From: Vibrio sp. 10N
GTDB taxonomy: Bacteria; Pseudomonadota; Gammaproteobacteria; Enterobacterales; Vibrionaceae
Direction: 5' to 3'
DNA length: 64,000 nucleotides
Assembly: GCF_036245475.1 (NCBI RefSeq)
Contig: NZ_BTPM01000001.1
Location: 2,914,001-2,978,000, forward strand
How positions within the stretch are numbered: position 1 is the stretch's first letter; every line of letters begins with the position of its first letter. Position numbers and translations under genes: made by a program. The notes below the pieces were generated by a model. The model worked only from the letters and a program-made list of their open reading frames with translations. It had not been told where the DNA came from and made no database searches. Shown here piece by piece: positions 31,110 to 40,725 of this stretch.

Positions 31110-31258
31110 ACATTGAAGATTTTTTAACCGTCGCAGGCGTATTCACCGCAGTCGGCCTTGCACTCGGCATCGTCGCGCCTAGCATCATTCGCGTGATATC
31201 GATGCTCGTCACCAAACTAAGAAAACGTCCCAAGTATTTACGAGAAACCAAATTTTAA
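31106..31258 (+). CDS. bcsF: BcsF, small membrane protein of the cellulose system
   Basis: This 50-residue protein was read directly: ATG at 31106 overlapping the bcsE TGA, TAA at 31256-31258. It has one membrane helix (about 7-34, LTVAGVFTAVGLALGIVAP) and a basic tail with KRPKYLRE, similar to KPRYVK of E. coli BcsF. In E. coli, BcsF recruits BcsE to the membrane and supports BcsG. Placement between bcsE and bcsG (2-base gap) supports the call. Confidence 0.82.
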   Translation: MNIEDFLTVAGVFTAVGLALGIVAPSIIRVISMLVTKLRKRPKYLRETKF

Positions 31259-31260
31259 TC

Positions 31261-32889
31261 ATGGATAGAACCAAACCCTCAGCTCACATATCACTCGGTT
31301 GGTGGACCCTCTACTTTGCGCTGAAATTGGCGCTGTACGCCACAGATACCCTGAGCTTCTCACCACTTTATAACTTCAGTTTACTGTGCTTGGTATTGAT
31401 TCCACTGCACAGTCGCTGGCTGAATATTGCCCGCCACAGTATAGCGATAGTTCTGGCCGTGCTGTTGCTTCACCATGATTCCTATCTACCGCCGTTAGAG
31501 CGCTTATTCAGCCAATGGGACTTAGTCAGTCAGTTTGATACCGTTTATCTATTGGCACTAGTCAAAGACTTCGTCTCCTTAGACTTTCTATTGCTCAGCT
31601 TTGTACTGATCGTTGGCTATCTCTATCTAGGACAAATCCTACGCCTGTCAGCCTTTGTTGTGGCAGGGATGGTGATTGCCTCAATCCCAAGCTCTTTTTG
31701 GCAATTGTCACTTACCACTGGTCAAACCGTAGAGAGCACGGTCAGTACCAGCGGCACACTGCCAACCACCACTGTCACTACCGAAGTAACAGTGGACACA
31801 TCGTCAGAAGGGCTAACAAGCTATTTAGGCCAGTTCTTTAGCGAGCAAGCGGCTAAATCATCGAGCTTGTCGCGTTTGGATACTCTGCCGACACCGCCAA
31901 ACTTTGACATTCTATTTCTCAGTGTCTGCTCATTAGCATGGGATGATTTGGAGTACTCAGGCAACATCAATCACCCGATTTTTAAAGAATTTGATATTCT
32001 GTTTAAGCGCTTCAACTCCGCCACGTCATACAGCGGTCCTGCGGTACTGCGAATTTTGCGTGCCAATTGTGGCCAGCAGTCTCATGCCGACTTATTCAAT
32101 AATAATCTGACTGCGCAATGCTCTCTGTTCGATCAGCTCGCTCGCCTTGGCTATCAAAAAGAAGTGTTTATGAATCACGATGGTAAATTTGATGGTTTTA
32201 ACAAACACATTGCCAACAACATCGGCAGTTTTTCTCCCGCGGTAGATATAGAAACGATGACGCCATCTCAGTACGCTTTTGATGGCACCCGGATCTACAG
32301 TGATGGGAAAATCCTGTCTCAATGGGAGCAAATTGCACATACCAAGCCGACGGTCAGTCTTTACAACACCATCAGTATTCACGATGGTAACCGCGTCGTT
32401 GGTCAATCTGGCTCACGCTTGATGACCTACAAACGCCAGCAAAAAATCCTACTTGATGAGCTGTACCAGTTCTTCCAGTCGTTAAAGGCCAGTAACCGTA
32501 ATGTGGTCGTGGTATTGCTGCCTGAGCATGGCGCGGCGGTACGTGGCGATCGCATGCAGATCTCTGGGATGCGCGAAATTCCAACCAAAGCCATCACCAA
32601 TGTTCCGGTCGGAATTAAGTTCTTTGGCGATGTGACCATTGAGAACCGTCGTCAGATTGATGTTGAGCAACCAGTGAGCTTCTTGGCGCTGAGCGATCTG
32701 CTCAGCAATATTCTCAGTAGCCAGATGTATGCAGGTAAAGCAACATCACTGAGCTCACTCACCCAAGGGCTGCCAACCACACCGGTAGTCTCGCAAAACT
32801 CAGGCACCACAATGCTCGAGGTTAACGATACTCAGTTCTATAGCTTCGATGATCAATCCTGGACCGAGTATCGCCCTCGCATCAACTAA
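31261..32889 (+). CDS. bcsG: BcsG, cellulose phosphoethanolamine transferase
   Basis: This 542-residue protein has four to five N-terminal membrane helices (to about residue 150), a Thr/Ser-rich linker (about 155-190) and a periplasmic alkaline-phosphatase-like domain. C223 (LSVCSLAWDD) and S258 (ATSYSGP) keep the 35-residue spacing of C243 and S278 in E. coli BcsG, where they form zinc and nucleophile sites. Downstream LRANCGQQSH and LLPEHGAAVRGD are also conserved. BcsG adds phosphoethanolamine from lipid to cellulose. It is last in bcsEFG and ends before a bidirectional terminator. Confidence 0.95.
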   Translation: MDRTKPSAHISLGWWTLYFALKLALYATDTLSFSPLYNFSLLCLVLIPLHSRWLNIARHSIAIVLAVLLLHHDSYLPPLERLFSQWDLVSQFDTVYLLALVKDFVSLDFLLLSFVLIVGYLYLGQILRLSAFVVAGMVIASIPSSFWQLSLTTGQTVESTVSTSGTLPTTTVTTEVTVDTSSEGLTSYLGQFFSEQAAKSSSLSRLDTLPTPPNFDILFLSVCSLAWDDLEYSGNINHPIFKEFDILFKRFNSATSYSGPAVLRILRANCGQQSHADLFNNNLTAQCSLFDQLARLGYQKEVFMNHDGKFDGFNKHIANNIGSFSPAVDIETMTPSQYAFDGTRIYSDGKILSQWEQIAHTKPTVSLYNTISIHDGNRVVGQSGSRLMTYKRQQKILLDELYQFFQSLKASNRNVVVVLLPEHGAAVRGDRMQISGMREIPTKAITNVPVGIKFFGDVTIENRRQIDVEQPVSFLALSDLLSNILSSQMYAGKATSLSSLTQGLPTTPVVSQNSGTTMLEVNDTQFYSFDDQSWTEYRPRIN

Positions 32890-32900
32890 TCGTTGCGAAG

Positions 32901-32935
32901 AAAAAAATAAGCGCCTTTATGGCGCTTATTTTTTT
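32901..32935. terminator. Bidirectional terminator between bcsG and csrD
   Basis: AAAAATAAGCGCC and GGCGCTTATTTTT form a long stem with a 5-nt loop (TTTAT), with an A-run on the left and a T-run on the right, serving both convergent genes. Confidence 0.88.
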
Positions 32936-32941
32936 ATGATA

Positions 32942-34933
32942 TTAACTTCGCTTCCAGCGATTTCGACGACCAGGTTTAATCAACGACGATTTGACCTGCG
33001 CTTCGGGCAACAACTGCGTTTCTGCCGCAAAGTAGCGCCCCTGACCACCTTTAACACCAAGGTCAATCAAAGTGTGCCACTCTTTTTTCGTCTCGACGCC
33101 TACAGCAATAACTTGTGTCGGTGAATCACCACATGCACCAACCATACTGCGAACAAACAACTGGTTTTCATCACGCTGATCGATGCGCTTTACCAAGCTG
33201 CGGTGCAATTTGAGGTAATCCACTTTGAGATCTTTGATGTAGTGTGTGCTAACTATCGAGCGACCCGCCTGACCAACGATCACGGTACACCCTAACCCTG
33301 ACAACATTCTCACTACCGGACGAATGTAGTCTAAATGTTGCACTAAGCGCGCTTCTGAAAACTCAAAGCTAAGCTGGCTGCGGACACTGACTGGCAACTG
33401 CAATAACTCATCTCTAAACCACTTAAAGTAGTTTTTGTTTGCAAATGGTACGACATACACATTCAGCGATAGAGGTAGTGCAATTTTACCTTGCTTGATG
33501 CTTCTAAACACCTTACCCAATACCGCTCGATCAAAGTTTGATTCATAGCCTACCTGCAGTAACGCGGAGTGAAAACGGGACGCTTTCACTGTGCCGCGTT
33601 CAGGATCGTCGATGCGTGCAAACAGCTCTTTATGTAATGGTGCGAGCTCTTTGCCTTTTTCGTATAGGTAACAAGGCTGGGCATAAATCAGCAAGTTGTC
33701 TGGCAATAGAGCGCGGTCAAAGAGAGTACGCCAACGTACGCTACCCCGTTCGTCAAATTTCTGAACTTGTTTTTGGAAGCGGCTCCAGTTGTTAACCTTT
33801 TGCAGCTGAGCGCTTTTGAGCGCGGTTTCCGCTTCTTCCATGATTCGGCCGCGACGCTCCCCTTCCGAGTACATACTCACACCAATGTGACACCAGTTAT
33901 CTTCATCCAACGGCACAGGTGGCGGCGATTTCTCCATTTGACGTATGCACTGACTCGCAAGGGCCGCCACGTCTTTGGAGCTTTGGTGAGGGATAAATAT
34001 CGCGAAATCTGCATCATAGTAACGAGAAAAAATGGCATCTGGGTATTTTTGTACCGCCTGAGACAACACTTGGCCAACTTCAATAAGAAATTCATCCGCC
34101 TCAGATTTACCCAGCTTCTCTTGTGCCTGCTCCCAATCTTCGATGCGGAACAAGATCACGCCACCTTGTGCCCCACTCTCTTGCAGTGCTGATTCCAATT
34201 TGCTGTCAAACAGCATTCGATTGGCACTTCCCGTTAACGGGTCAAGGAAGGTTTGAGTACGAATAAAGGTGTCAAAACGGCTACGCTCTTGGCGAGCATC
34301 TTGCAGCTCCTCTATTAGAATATCCAGCGCCTCACTCGCCGTATACGGCCATTCTCGCTCGTCACCCTTGGCGTATTGTTCGACTCGGCCACCGAGGATC
34401 ATTCTGCCCCGTTCTTCCAGTAATTCCGATCCCACAAGCTGTTCACGTAACCATTTCACCCCTTGCATCAAGCAAAAAACAATCAGGCCAAATGCGAGTG
34501 TGACCGACCACATCGCTTCCAGCGAATAGCGCACATCGAGATACGGTGGCAGTGCGACAAACTCAACACGATAGCCATCGTTACGCTCTAGCTCAAAGCT
34601 TCGCTCGTACACGACCGTTCTGTCTAATGTCGGTGAGGTGTTTTTATAGCGATAAACCACGCCAGCTGAAGACATCAGCTGCATTTCAATGATATTACTG
34701 GCTTGCAGCATCTTAGGCATCCAACGCTGCATCATGTATGCGGCATCGGGATCTTCAAGCTCTTTGTCGATGACTTTCACGATCCCTGCAAGATGATGAT
34801 TGAGATACTCTTGTCCCATACGCTTGATGGACAGGGTACCACCCACGAATAGGATAAAAACCGCACTCATTACAATAACCGTAACAAAAGCGACCAAGCG
34901 CGTGCTCAGTTTAAGGGTGGGGGTTTGCCTCAT
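32942..34933 (-). CDS. csrD: CsrD (MshH), degenerate GGDEF/EAL regulator of Csr sRNA decay
   Basis: This 663-residue protein has two membrane helices (about 12-33 and 142-160) around a periplasmic loop, a HAMP-like linker, then GGDEF and EAL domains. Both signatures are broken: the GGDEF site reads YDADF (306-310) and the EAL site reads KEL (435-437), so neither c-di-GMP synthesis nor breakdown is expected. In E. coli, CsrD promotes RNase E cutting of CsrB/CsrC; in V. cholerae the homologue next to the MSHA genes is called MshH. It lies downstream of ssb and faces bcsG. Confidence 0.92.
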   Translation of the reverse strand: MRQTPTLKLSTRLVAFVTVIVMSAVFILFVGGTLSIKRMGQEYLNHHLAGIVKVIDKELEDPDAAYMMQRWMPKMLQASNIIEMQLMSSAGVVYRYKNTSPTLDRTVVYERSFELERNDGYRVEFVALPPYLDVRYSLEAMWSVTLAFGLIVFCLMQGVKWLREQLVGSELLEERGRMILGGRVEQYAKGDEREWPYTASEALDILIEELQDARQERSRFDTFIRTQTFLDPLTGSANRMLFDSKLESALQESGAQGGVILFRIEDWEQAQEKLGKSEADEFLIEVGQVLSQAVQKYPDAIFSRYYDADFAIFIPHQSSKDVAALASQCIRQMEKSPPPVPLDEDNWCHIGVSMYSEGERRGRIMEEAETALKSAQLQKVNNWSRFQKQVQKFDERGSVRWRTLFDRALLPDNLLIYAQPCYLYEKGKELAPLHKELFARIDDPERGTVKASRFHSALLQVGYESNFDRAVLGKVFRSIKQGKIALPLSLNVYVVPFANKNYFKWFRDELLQLPVSVRSQLSFEFSEARLVQHLDYIRPVVRMLSGLGCTVIVGQAGRSIVSTHYIKDLKVDYLKLHRSLVKRIDQRDENQLFVRSMVGACGDSPTQVIAVGVETKKEWHTLIDLGVKGGQGRYFAAETQLLPEAQVKSSLIKPGRRNRWKRS

Positions 34934-35075
34934 AGTTTGCCAAAGTCCTTTTTGAACGAATTATCGCTATCACCTATCAACCCTCATGAATAAGGCAGCC
35001 AGGCAGCTGGTTGTTTGTTATATCAAATTTAGCCAAAACCGTTAAGTCACACGCTATGGCAGGGTTCTAAGAAAC

Positions 35076-35101
35076 AAAAAAAACCGCGACAAATGTCGCG
35101 G
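35076..35101 (-). terminator. Terminator of ssb
   Basis: On the minus strand, CCGCGAC/GTCGCGG (35095-35101 with 35084-35090) form a 7-bp GC-rich stem with a 4-nt loop. The A tract at 35076-35083 reads as a U-run. Confidence 0.88.
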
Positions 35102-35155
35102 CCTTTCAGCATTAGTCATAGTGAATAAGATTCACTCTACACATCTGAATTCGAT

Positions 35156-35692
35156 TTAAAACGGGATGTCGTCATCGAAATCCATTGGTGGTTCGTTGTA
35201 TTGTGGCTGCTGCTGAGCTGGTTTTTGCTGTGCAGGCTGCTGAACAGGCTGTTGTGGCTGACCCCAACCTTGCTGTTGCGGCGCTTGCTGCTGCATGCCA
35301 CCTTGGTTCATACCACCCTGCATAGGAGCACCACCACCTTGACGGCCACCTAGCATCTGCATCACGCCATTGAAGCCTTGTACAACCACTTCTGTTGTAT
35401 AACGGTCTTGACCATTCTGATCTTGCCATTTACGAGTTTGTAGTTGACCTTCAATGTAAACTTGAGAGCCCTTTCTTAGGTACTCACCCGCTACTTCCGC
35501 TAGCTTGCCGAACAATGCAACACGGTGCCACTCTGTTTTTTCGCGCTGTTCACCCGTCGCTTTATCACGCCACGATTCCGAGGTCGCGATTGTAATGTTC
35601 GCCACGGCACTGCCGTTTGGCATGTAACGAATTTCTGGGTCGTTACCTAAGTTACCCACTAGAATGACTTTGTTTACTCCACGGCTTGCCAT
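35156..35692 (-). CDS. ssb: Single-stranded DNA-binding protein
   Basis: The ATG at 35692, with CGGAGC eight bases before it, gives 178 residues. The OB fold (1-112, [20 protein letters not shown]) is followed by a Gly/Gln-rich linker (about 115-165) and the acidic tail MDFDDDIPF that binds partner proteins. A longer frame upstream (to 35761) lacks the family N-terminus and is rejected. The protein covers single-stranded DNA in replication, repair and transformation. It is divergent from the qstR-like gene. No clear LexA box was seen upstream. Confidence 0.98.
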   Translation of the reverse strand: MASRGVNKVILVGNLGNDPEIRYMPNGSAVANITIATSESWRDKATGEQREKTEWHRVALFGKLAEVAGEYLRKGSQVYIEGQLQTRKWQDQNGQDRYTTEVVVQGFNGVMQMLGGRQGGGAPMQGGMNQGGMQQQAPQQQGWGQPQQPVQQPAQQKPAQQQPQYNEPPMDFDDDIPF

Positions 35693-35972
35693 GTTTTGCT
35701 CCGTAACCACAGTGTGTTTTAAAATAGCCCAGTAGGATACCATGAACCTGCAAGACAGCAACAGCGCTTATGTGAACTAACCTACAATCCCAACTTGGTG
35801 CTCAAATATAAGTCTAGCGCCGAAACTTCAGTCCATCTAGGCACACCGCCCACCTTATACACATATCAATTACTTAAAATAGTTTAAGTCTCTCTCAATT
35901 TGTGTTGTAAACACTAGCTGCTCACACTTATATACACCAATATGCACATTAATTCAGTGGCAAAAATTATTA

Positions 35973-36629
35973 GTGACGATGAGAAAAAACAGCTACAAAC
36001 GGACCATACAACACGTCAGTCTCGGTCAAGATCAAGACGTCACCGAGCGTATTGAAGCGCTCTCTGGCCTATGCGTCAATCCTATCGAAACCATTACTCC
36101 CAACGATCTATTAAATGCCGCGACTGGGCCACGAAACCGAATTTTGCTGTTCGATTACGAGGAATCGTTAGATCTGTTCAAACAGGTTCTCAACTTGCCA
36201 TTGGCAAGTAAGAATTTTGAAACCATTTTGATCAATGTGCCCCACCGATTGACCACTGAAGAGATCCTCAAGTACGGCCATCTAAAAGGCCTGTTCTATA
36301 GCCACGAAGATGGCAACAAAATTACCTTTGGCTTTGGTGAAATTATCAATGGCAAAAACTGGCTGCCACGAGATGTCGCCAGTCAGCTGTTGCACCACTA
36401 TCGTTACGTTGTTTCCGCCAATACCTGTACCACAGTGGTTGATTTAACCTCGCGAGAAATTGAAATATTACGCTGCCTGCAGTCAGGCGCGAGCAATTTA
36501 GAAATCTCCGAAGATCTGTACATCACCGAATCAACAGTGAAGTCGCATCTGTATCAGATATTTCGCAAACTCTCTGTGAAAAACAGACTGCAAGCCATCG
36601 CGTGGGCCAATCAGCATTTGCTGTCCTAA
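35973..36629 (+). CDS. qstR: QstR-like LuxR/CsgD/VpsT-family transcription regulator
   Basis: The protein has 218 residues from GTG 35973, or 216 from ATG 35979. It has an N-terminal receiver-like domain without a clear phospho-acceptor set (LLFDYEESLDLF) and a C-terminal LuxR helix-turn-helix (about 156-216, LTSREIEILRCLQSG, STVKSHLYQIFRKL). Position between ssb and galU matches V. cholerae QstR, which joins quorum sensing and TfoX in natural transformation. The c-di-GMP motif of VpsT (W-F/L/M-T/S-R) appears as WLPR (130-133), with Pro at the third place. The QstR name rests on gene order and family. Confidence 0.8.
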   Translation: MTMRKNSYKRTIQHVSLGQDQDVTERIEALSGLCVNPIETITPNDLLNAATGPRNRILLFDYEESLDLFKQVLNLPLASKNFETILINVPHRLTTEEILKYGHLKGLFYSHEDGNKITFGFGEIINGKNWLPRDVASQLLHHYRYVVSANTCTTVVDLTSREIEILRCLQSGASNLEISEDLYITESTVKSHLYQIFRKLSVKNRLQAIAWANQHLLS

Positions 36630-36803
36630 GCTGCGTACGCTGGTGAACGCTATTCTGCTTTTTTTGCACTCGATCCCTTTGTCTATATGTGAATCGAACT
36701 TCACAACAATTCTGCTGTCATAACCGCTCGTTAGTCTGTAGACTTAAACCCATTCGCCACAGTTGGCAATGAATTGAAACATATAAAGATAAAGGGTCTT
36801 ACC

Positions 36804-37673
36804 ATGATTAAGAAGTGCCTATTCCCGGCGGCGGGTTATGGAACTCGTTTTCTTCCGGCAACCAAATCTATGCCAAAAGAAATGATGCCTGTAGTGAACA
36901 AACCACTGATTGAATACGGTGTTGAAGAAGCCATTCAAGCGGGTATGGACGGCATGTGCATTGTTACCGGCCGTGGTAAACACTCCATCATGGATCACTT
37001 TGATAAAAACTACGAGCTTGAGCACCAAATCAGCGGCACAAACAAAGAAGAGCTACTGGTTGATATTCGTGACATCATCGACTCAGCACAATTTACCTAC
37101 ATTCGTCAGCGCGAGATGAAAGGTCTTGGCCACGCTATCCTAACCGGTCGTGAGTTGGTCGGCGACGAACCTTTTGCAGTCGTACTCGCCGATGACCTTT
37201 GTGTTAACGAAGAGCAAGGCGTGTTGGCGCAAATGGTGGCACTATACAAACAGTTCCGCTGCTCAATCGTTGCTGTACAAGAAGTACCGGAAGATGAAAC
37301 GCACAAATACGGTGTGATTTCGGGCGAGATGATCAAAGACGATCTGTTCCGCGTTGACGACATGGTTGAAAAACCAGAGCAAGGCACAGCACCAAGCAAC
37401 CTTGCGATCATCGGTCGTTACATCCTAACGCCAGATATCTTTGAGCTGATCGAGCAAACGGAACCGGGCAAAGGTGGCGAAATCCAAATTACCGACGCAC
37501 TGCTTAAGCAAGCAAAAGCAGGCTGCGTGTTGGCGTACAAATTCAAAGGCAAGCGTTTCGACTGCGGTAGCGTAGAAGGCTACATCGAAGCCACTAACTA
37601 TTGCTTTGAAAACCTATACCTAAAAGATGAGAAAGCAGCGGAGCTTGGTAAGCACGCAACAAAAAAAGCGTAA
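36804..37673 (+). CDS. galU: GalU, UTP-glucose-1-phosphate uridylyltransferase
   Basis: The ATG at 36804 gives 289 residues; the frame runs back to 36774 but MIKKCLFPAAGYGTRFLP is the family start. The nucleotide-binding loop AAGYGTRFLPATKSMPKEM and active-site segments (VLADDLCV, GTAPSNLAIIGRYIL, DCGSVEGY) are intact. It makes UDP-glucose, the substrate of the cellulose synthase in this window and of LPS and capsule synthesis. It ends at a strong terminator. No anomalies. Confidence 0.98.
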   Translation: MIKKCLFPAAGYGTRFLPATKSMPKEMMPVVNKPLIEYGVEEAIQAGMDGMCIVTGRGKHSIMDHFDKNYELEHQISGTNKEELLVDIRDIIDSAQFTYIRQREMKGLGHAILTGRELVGDEPFAVVLADDLCVNEEQGVLAQMVALYKQFRCSIVAVQEVPEDETHKYGVISGEMIKDDLFRVDDMVEKPEQGTAPSNLAIIGRYILTPDIFELIEQTEPGKGGEIQITDALLKQAKAGCVLAYKFKGKRFDCGSVEGYIEATNYCFENLYLKDEKAAELGKHATKKA

Positions 37674-37706
37674 AGCTCAATAGTCTCAAATCTTGAATCA
37701 AATAAC

Positions 37707-37744
37707 AGCGCTACGGAGCCTTGGCACGTAGCGCTTTTGTTTTA
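37707..37744 (+). terminator. Terminator of galU
   Basis: AGCGCTACG (37707-37715) and CGTAGCGCT (37727-37735) form a perfect 9-bp stem with an 11-nt loop, followed by TTTTGTTTTAA-type sequence. Confidence 0.88.
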
Positions 37745-37764
37745 ACCTGTTTTTTTATCCAGTA
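37745..37764. promoter_or_regulatory. LexA (SOS) box upstream of uvrA
   Basis: CTGT-N8-CCAG (37747-37762) with an AT-rich centre and flanks AC/TA differs from the CTGT-N8-ACAG consensus by one base. It lies 65 bases before the uvrA ATG, as expected for an SOS gene. A TTGCAC (37770-37775) and TAATAC (37791-37796) nearby have a short 15-base spacing. Confidence 0.7.
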
Positions 37765-37828
37765 TTTCTTTGCACAAACTTCACACTATGTAATACTTGT
37801 CACACTACGTTTTACATGAGTGGCAATA

Positions 37829-40657
37829 ATGGACAATATCGAAGTTAGGGGGGCTCGTACCCATAACCTGAAAAACGTCAATCTGACAATTCCTCGCGAC
37901 AAACTCACCGTGATCACAGGCCTCTCCGGCTCAGGTAAATCATCACTTGCCTTCGACACCTTATATGCCGAAGGGCAACGTCGTTATGTGGAGTCCTTGT
38001 CCGCTTATGCAAGACAGTTTCTGTCACTAATGGAAAAGCCAGATGTTGATCATATTGAAGGTCTGTCTCCCGCGATTTCGATTGAACAAAAATCCACGTC
38101 TCACAACCCACGTTCCACCGTAGGCACAATCACCGAAGTCTATGACTATTTAAGACTGCTCTATGCTCGCGTGGGCGAACCACGTTGTCCAACTCATAAA
38201 GTGCCTCTCGCTGCGCAGACGGTCAGTCAAATGGTCGACAAAGTGCTCGAGCTTCCTGAAGGCTCAAAAATGATGCTGTTGGCACCGATTGTCAAAGAGC
38301 GCAAAGGTGAGCACGTCAAAACGTTAGAAAACCTGGCGGCGCAAGGTTTTATTCGGGCTCGTATCGACGGTGAAACTTGCGATCTGTCCGATCCACCAAC
38401 ACTAGAACTGCACAAGAAACACACTATTGAAGTGGTCGTTGATCGCTTTAAGGTGCGCGACAATTTACAGCAACGTCTTGCCGAGTCGTTTGAGACTGCT
38501 CTGGAACTATCTGGTGGTATCGTCGGCGTTGGTTGGATGGATGAACCGGAGAAAGAAGACATTATTTTCTCCGCCAACTTTGCGTGTCCGTATTGTGGTT
38601 ACAGCCTTCAAGAGCTGGAACCTCGACTGTTTTCATTCAATAACCCCGCAGGGGCTTGTCATACCTGTGACGGTTTAGGCGTTCAACAATACTTCGATCC
38701 TGAGCGCGTGATCGTCGATGACAGTTTAAGTATTGCTGATGGCGCGATTCGTGGCTGGGATCAGAAGAACTACTACTACTTCCAAATGCTTACTTCGCTC
38801 GCTAAGCATTATGAATTTGATCTGTTTGCGCCGTTTAACTCACTGCCGAAGAAGATCAAAGACGTCGTACTAACAGGCTCTGGCCGCACTGAAATTGAAT
38901 TTAACTACGTCAACGATCGCGGTGACATTCGCGTCAAACGTCACCCATTTGAAGGGATCCTCAACACTCTAGAGCGTCGCTATCGTGATACCGAATCTAA
39001 CTCGGTACGTGAAGATTTAGCCAAGTATATTTCCACCAAATCTTGTGGTACTTGTGGCGGCACTCGTCTGCGTGAAGAAGCGCGTAACGTCTTTGTCGAC
39101 GATACTACGCTGCCCGAGATTGTTGAAATGAGCATTAGCGATGCGATGGACTTCTTTAAGTCTCTCAAGCTAGAAGGACAGCGCGCGCAAATCGCCGAGA
39201 AGGTGATGAAAGAGATCAACGATCGACTGCACTTTTTGGTCAACGTCGGACTCAATTACCTCAACCTCTCGCGCAGTGCAGAAACGCTCTCTGGTGGTGA
39301 AGCTCAACGTATCCGCTTAGCCAGTCAAATTGGTGCCGGTTTAGTTGGCGTCATGTATGTGCTGGATGAACCTTCTATTGGCCTCCACCAGCGCGACAAC
39401 GAACGCTTGCTCAACACCCTGACGCACCTACGCGATCTCGGTAACACCGTATTAGTCGTAGAGCATGATGAAGATGCGATCCGCACAGCCGATCATGTCA
39501 TTGACATCGGTCCGGGTGCTGGGGTGCATGGGGGTTCCGTCGTCGCCGAAGGTACCATTGACGATATCATCGCCTCTGATCGTTCGTTAACAGGTCAATA
39601 CCTGAGCGGTAAGCGCGAAATTGCTATCCCAGAGCAACGCGTTGCAATGGATCCCAAAAAAGTCGTCACTCTACAAGGTGCAACTGGCAACAACTTGAAG
39701 AATGTCGATTTAACCGTACCTGTCGGCTTATTTAGCTGCATCACGGGCGTATCTGGCTCAGGTAAATCGACGCTGATCAACGATACCTTCTTTAAAATCG
39801 CTCACACACAGCTTAATGGTGCCACCACCGCCGAGCCTTCACCGTATCAACAAATCGAAGGGCTCGAACACTTCGATAAGGTGATCGATATCGATCAAAG
39901 CCCAATTGGTCGCACACCTCGTTCCAACCCTGCGACGTATACTGGTATTTTCACCCCTATTCGTGAGCTATTCGCTGGTACTCAAGAAGCACGCTCCCGT
40001 GGTTACAAACCAGGGCGCTTCAGCTTTAACGTTCGAGGCGGCCGCTGTGAAGCCTGTCAGGGTGATGGAGTAATTAAAGTAGAAATGCACTTCTTACCCG
40101 ATGTGTACGTGCCTTGTGATGTATGTAAAGGCAAACGCTACAATCGTGAAACTTTAGAAGTACGCTATAAAGGTAAGACCATCGATGAAGTGCTGCAAAT
40201 GACGGTGGAAGACGCTCGCGAGTTCTTCGATCCTGTCCCTGTTATTGCCAGAAAGCTGCAAACGTTGATGGATGTAGGCCTATCTTACATTCGCCTGGGT
40301 CAGGCTGCGACCACACTATCTGGTGGTGAAGCTCAACGAGTCAAACTGGCGCGCGAGCTTTCAAAGCGAGACACAGGTAAAACCTTATATATTCTGGATG
40401 AGCCGACGACTGGCCTGCACTTCCATGATATTGAGTTGCTGCTGTCGGTGTTACATCGCCTGCGTGACCACGGTAATACTGTCGTTGTCATTGAGCACAA
40501 CCTTGATGTCATCAAAACCGCAGACTGGATCATTGATTTAGGACCAGAAGGAGGCCAAGGTGGAGGGGAAATCATTGCTCAAGGGACACCGGAAACTGTG
40601 TGCCAAGTCGAAGGTTCACATACCGCACGCTTCCTAAAACCTATGCTAAAAGGGTAA
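37829..40657 (+). CDS. uvrA: UvrA, excinuclease ABC subunit A
   Basis: The ATG at 37829 gives 942 residues starting [16 protein letters not shown], the family N-terminus; an in-frame GTG at 37820 is less likely. It has two ABC ATPase modules with Walker [10 protein letters not shown] and GVSGSGKST, two LSGGEAQR signatures, and zinc fingers (CPYCGYSL...[16 protein letters not shown]...CDVCKGKR). It scans DNA for damage with UvrB in nucleotide excision repair. A LexA box lies upstream. It is followed by pglL after 68 bases. Confidence 0.99.
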   Translation: MDNIEVRGARTHNLKNVNLTIPRDKLTVITGLSGSGKSSLAFDTLYAEGQRRYVESLSAYARQFLSLMEKPDVDHIEGLSPAISIEQKSTSHNPRSTVGTITEVYDYLRLLYARVGEPRCPTHKVPLAAQTVSQMVDKVLELPEGSKMMLLAPIVKERKGEHVKTLENLAAQGFIRARIDGETCDLSDPPTLELHKKHTIEVVVDRFKVRDNLQQRLAESFETALELSGGIVGVGWMDEPEKEDIIFSANFACPYCGYSLQELEPRLFSFNNPAGACHTCDGLGVQQYFDPERVIVDDSLSIADGAIRGWDQKNYYYFQMLTSLAKHYEFDLFAPFNSLPKKIKDVVLTGSGRTEIEFNYVNDRGDIRVKRHPFEGILNTLERRYRDTESNSVREDLAKYISTKSCGTCGGTRLREEARNVFVDDTTLPEIVEMSISDAMDFFKSLKLEGQRAQIAEKVMKEINDRLHFLVNVGLNYLNLSRSAETLSGGEAQRIRLASQIGAGLVGVMYVLDEPSIGLHQRDNERLLNTLTHLRDLGNTVLVVEHDEDAIRTADHVIDIGPGAGVHGGSVVAEGTIDDIIASDRSLTGQYLSGKREIAIPEQRVAMDPKKVVTLQGATGNNLKNVDLTVPVGLFSCITGVSGSGKSTLINDTFFKIAHTQLNGATTAEPSPYQQIEGLEHFDKVIDIDQSPIGRTPRSNPATYTGIFTPIRELFAGTQEARSRGYKPGRFSFNVRGGRCEACQGDGVIKVEMHFLPDVYVPCDVCKGKRYNRETLEVRYKGKTIDEVLQMTVEDAREFFDPVPVIARKLQTLMDVGLSYIRLGQAATTLSGGEAQRVKLARELSKRDTGKTLYILDEPTTGLHFHDIELLLSVLHRLRDHGNTVVVIEHNLDVIKTADWIIDLGPEGGQGGGEIIAQGTPETVCQVEGSHTARFLKPMLKG

Positions 40658-40725
40658 ATTAGAGCATTATCACGGGTGGCCAATGTGGGCCCCCGTTATT
40701 TTCTTGGATTTAACTCGTCACAACT

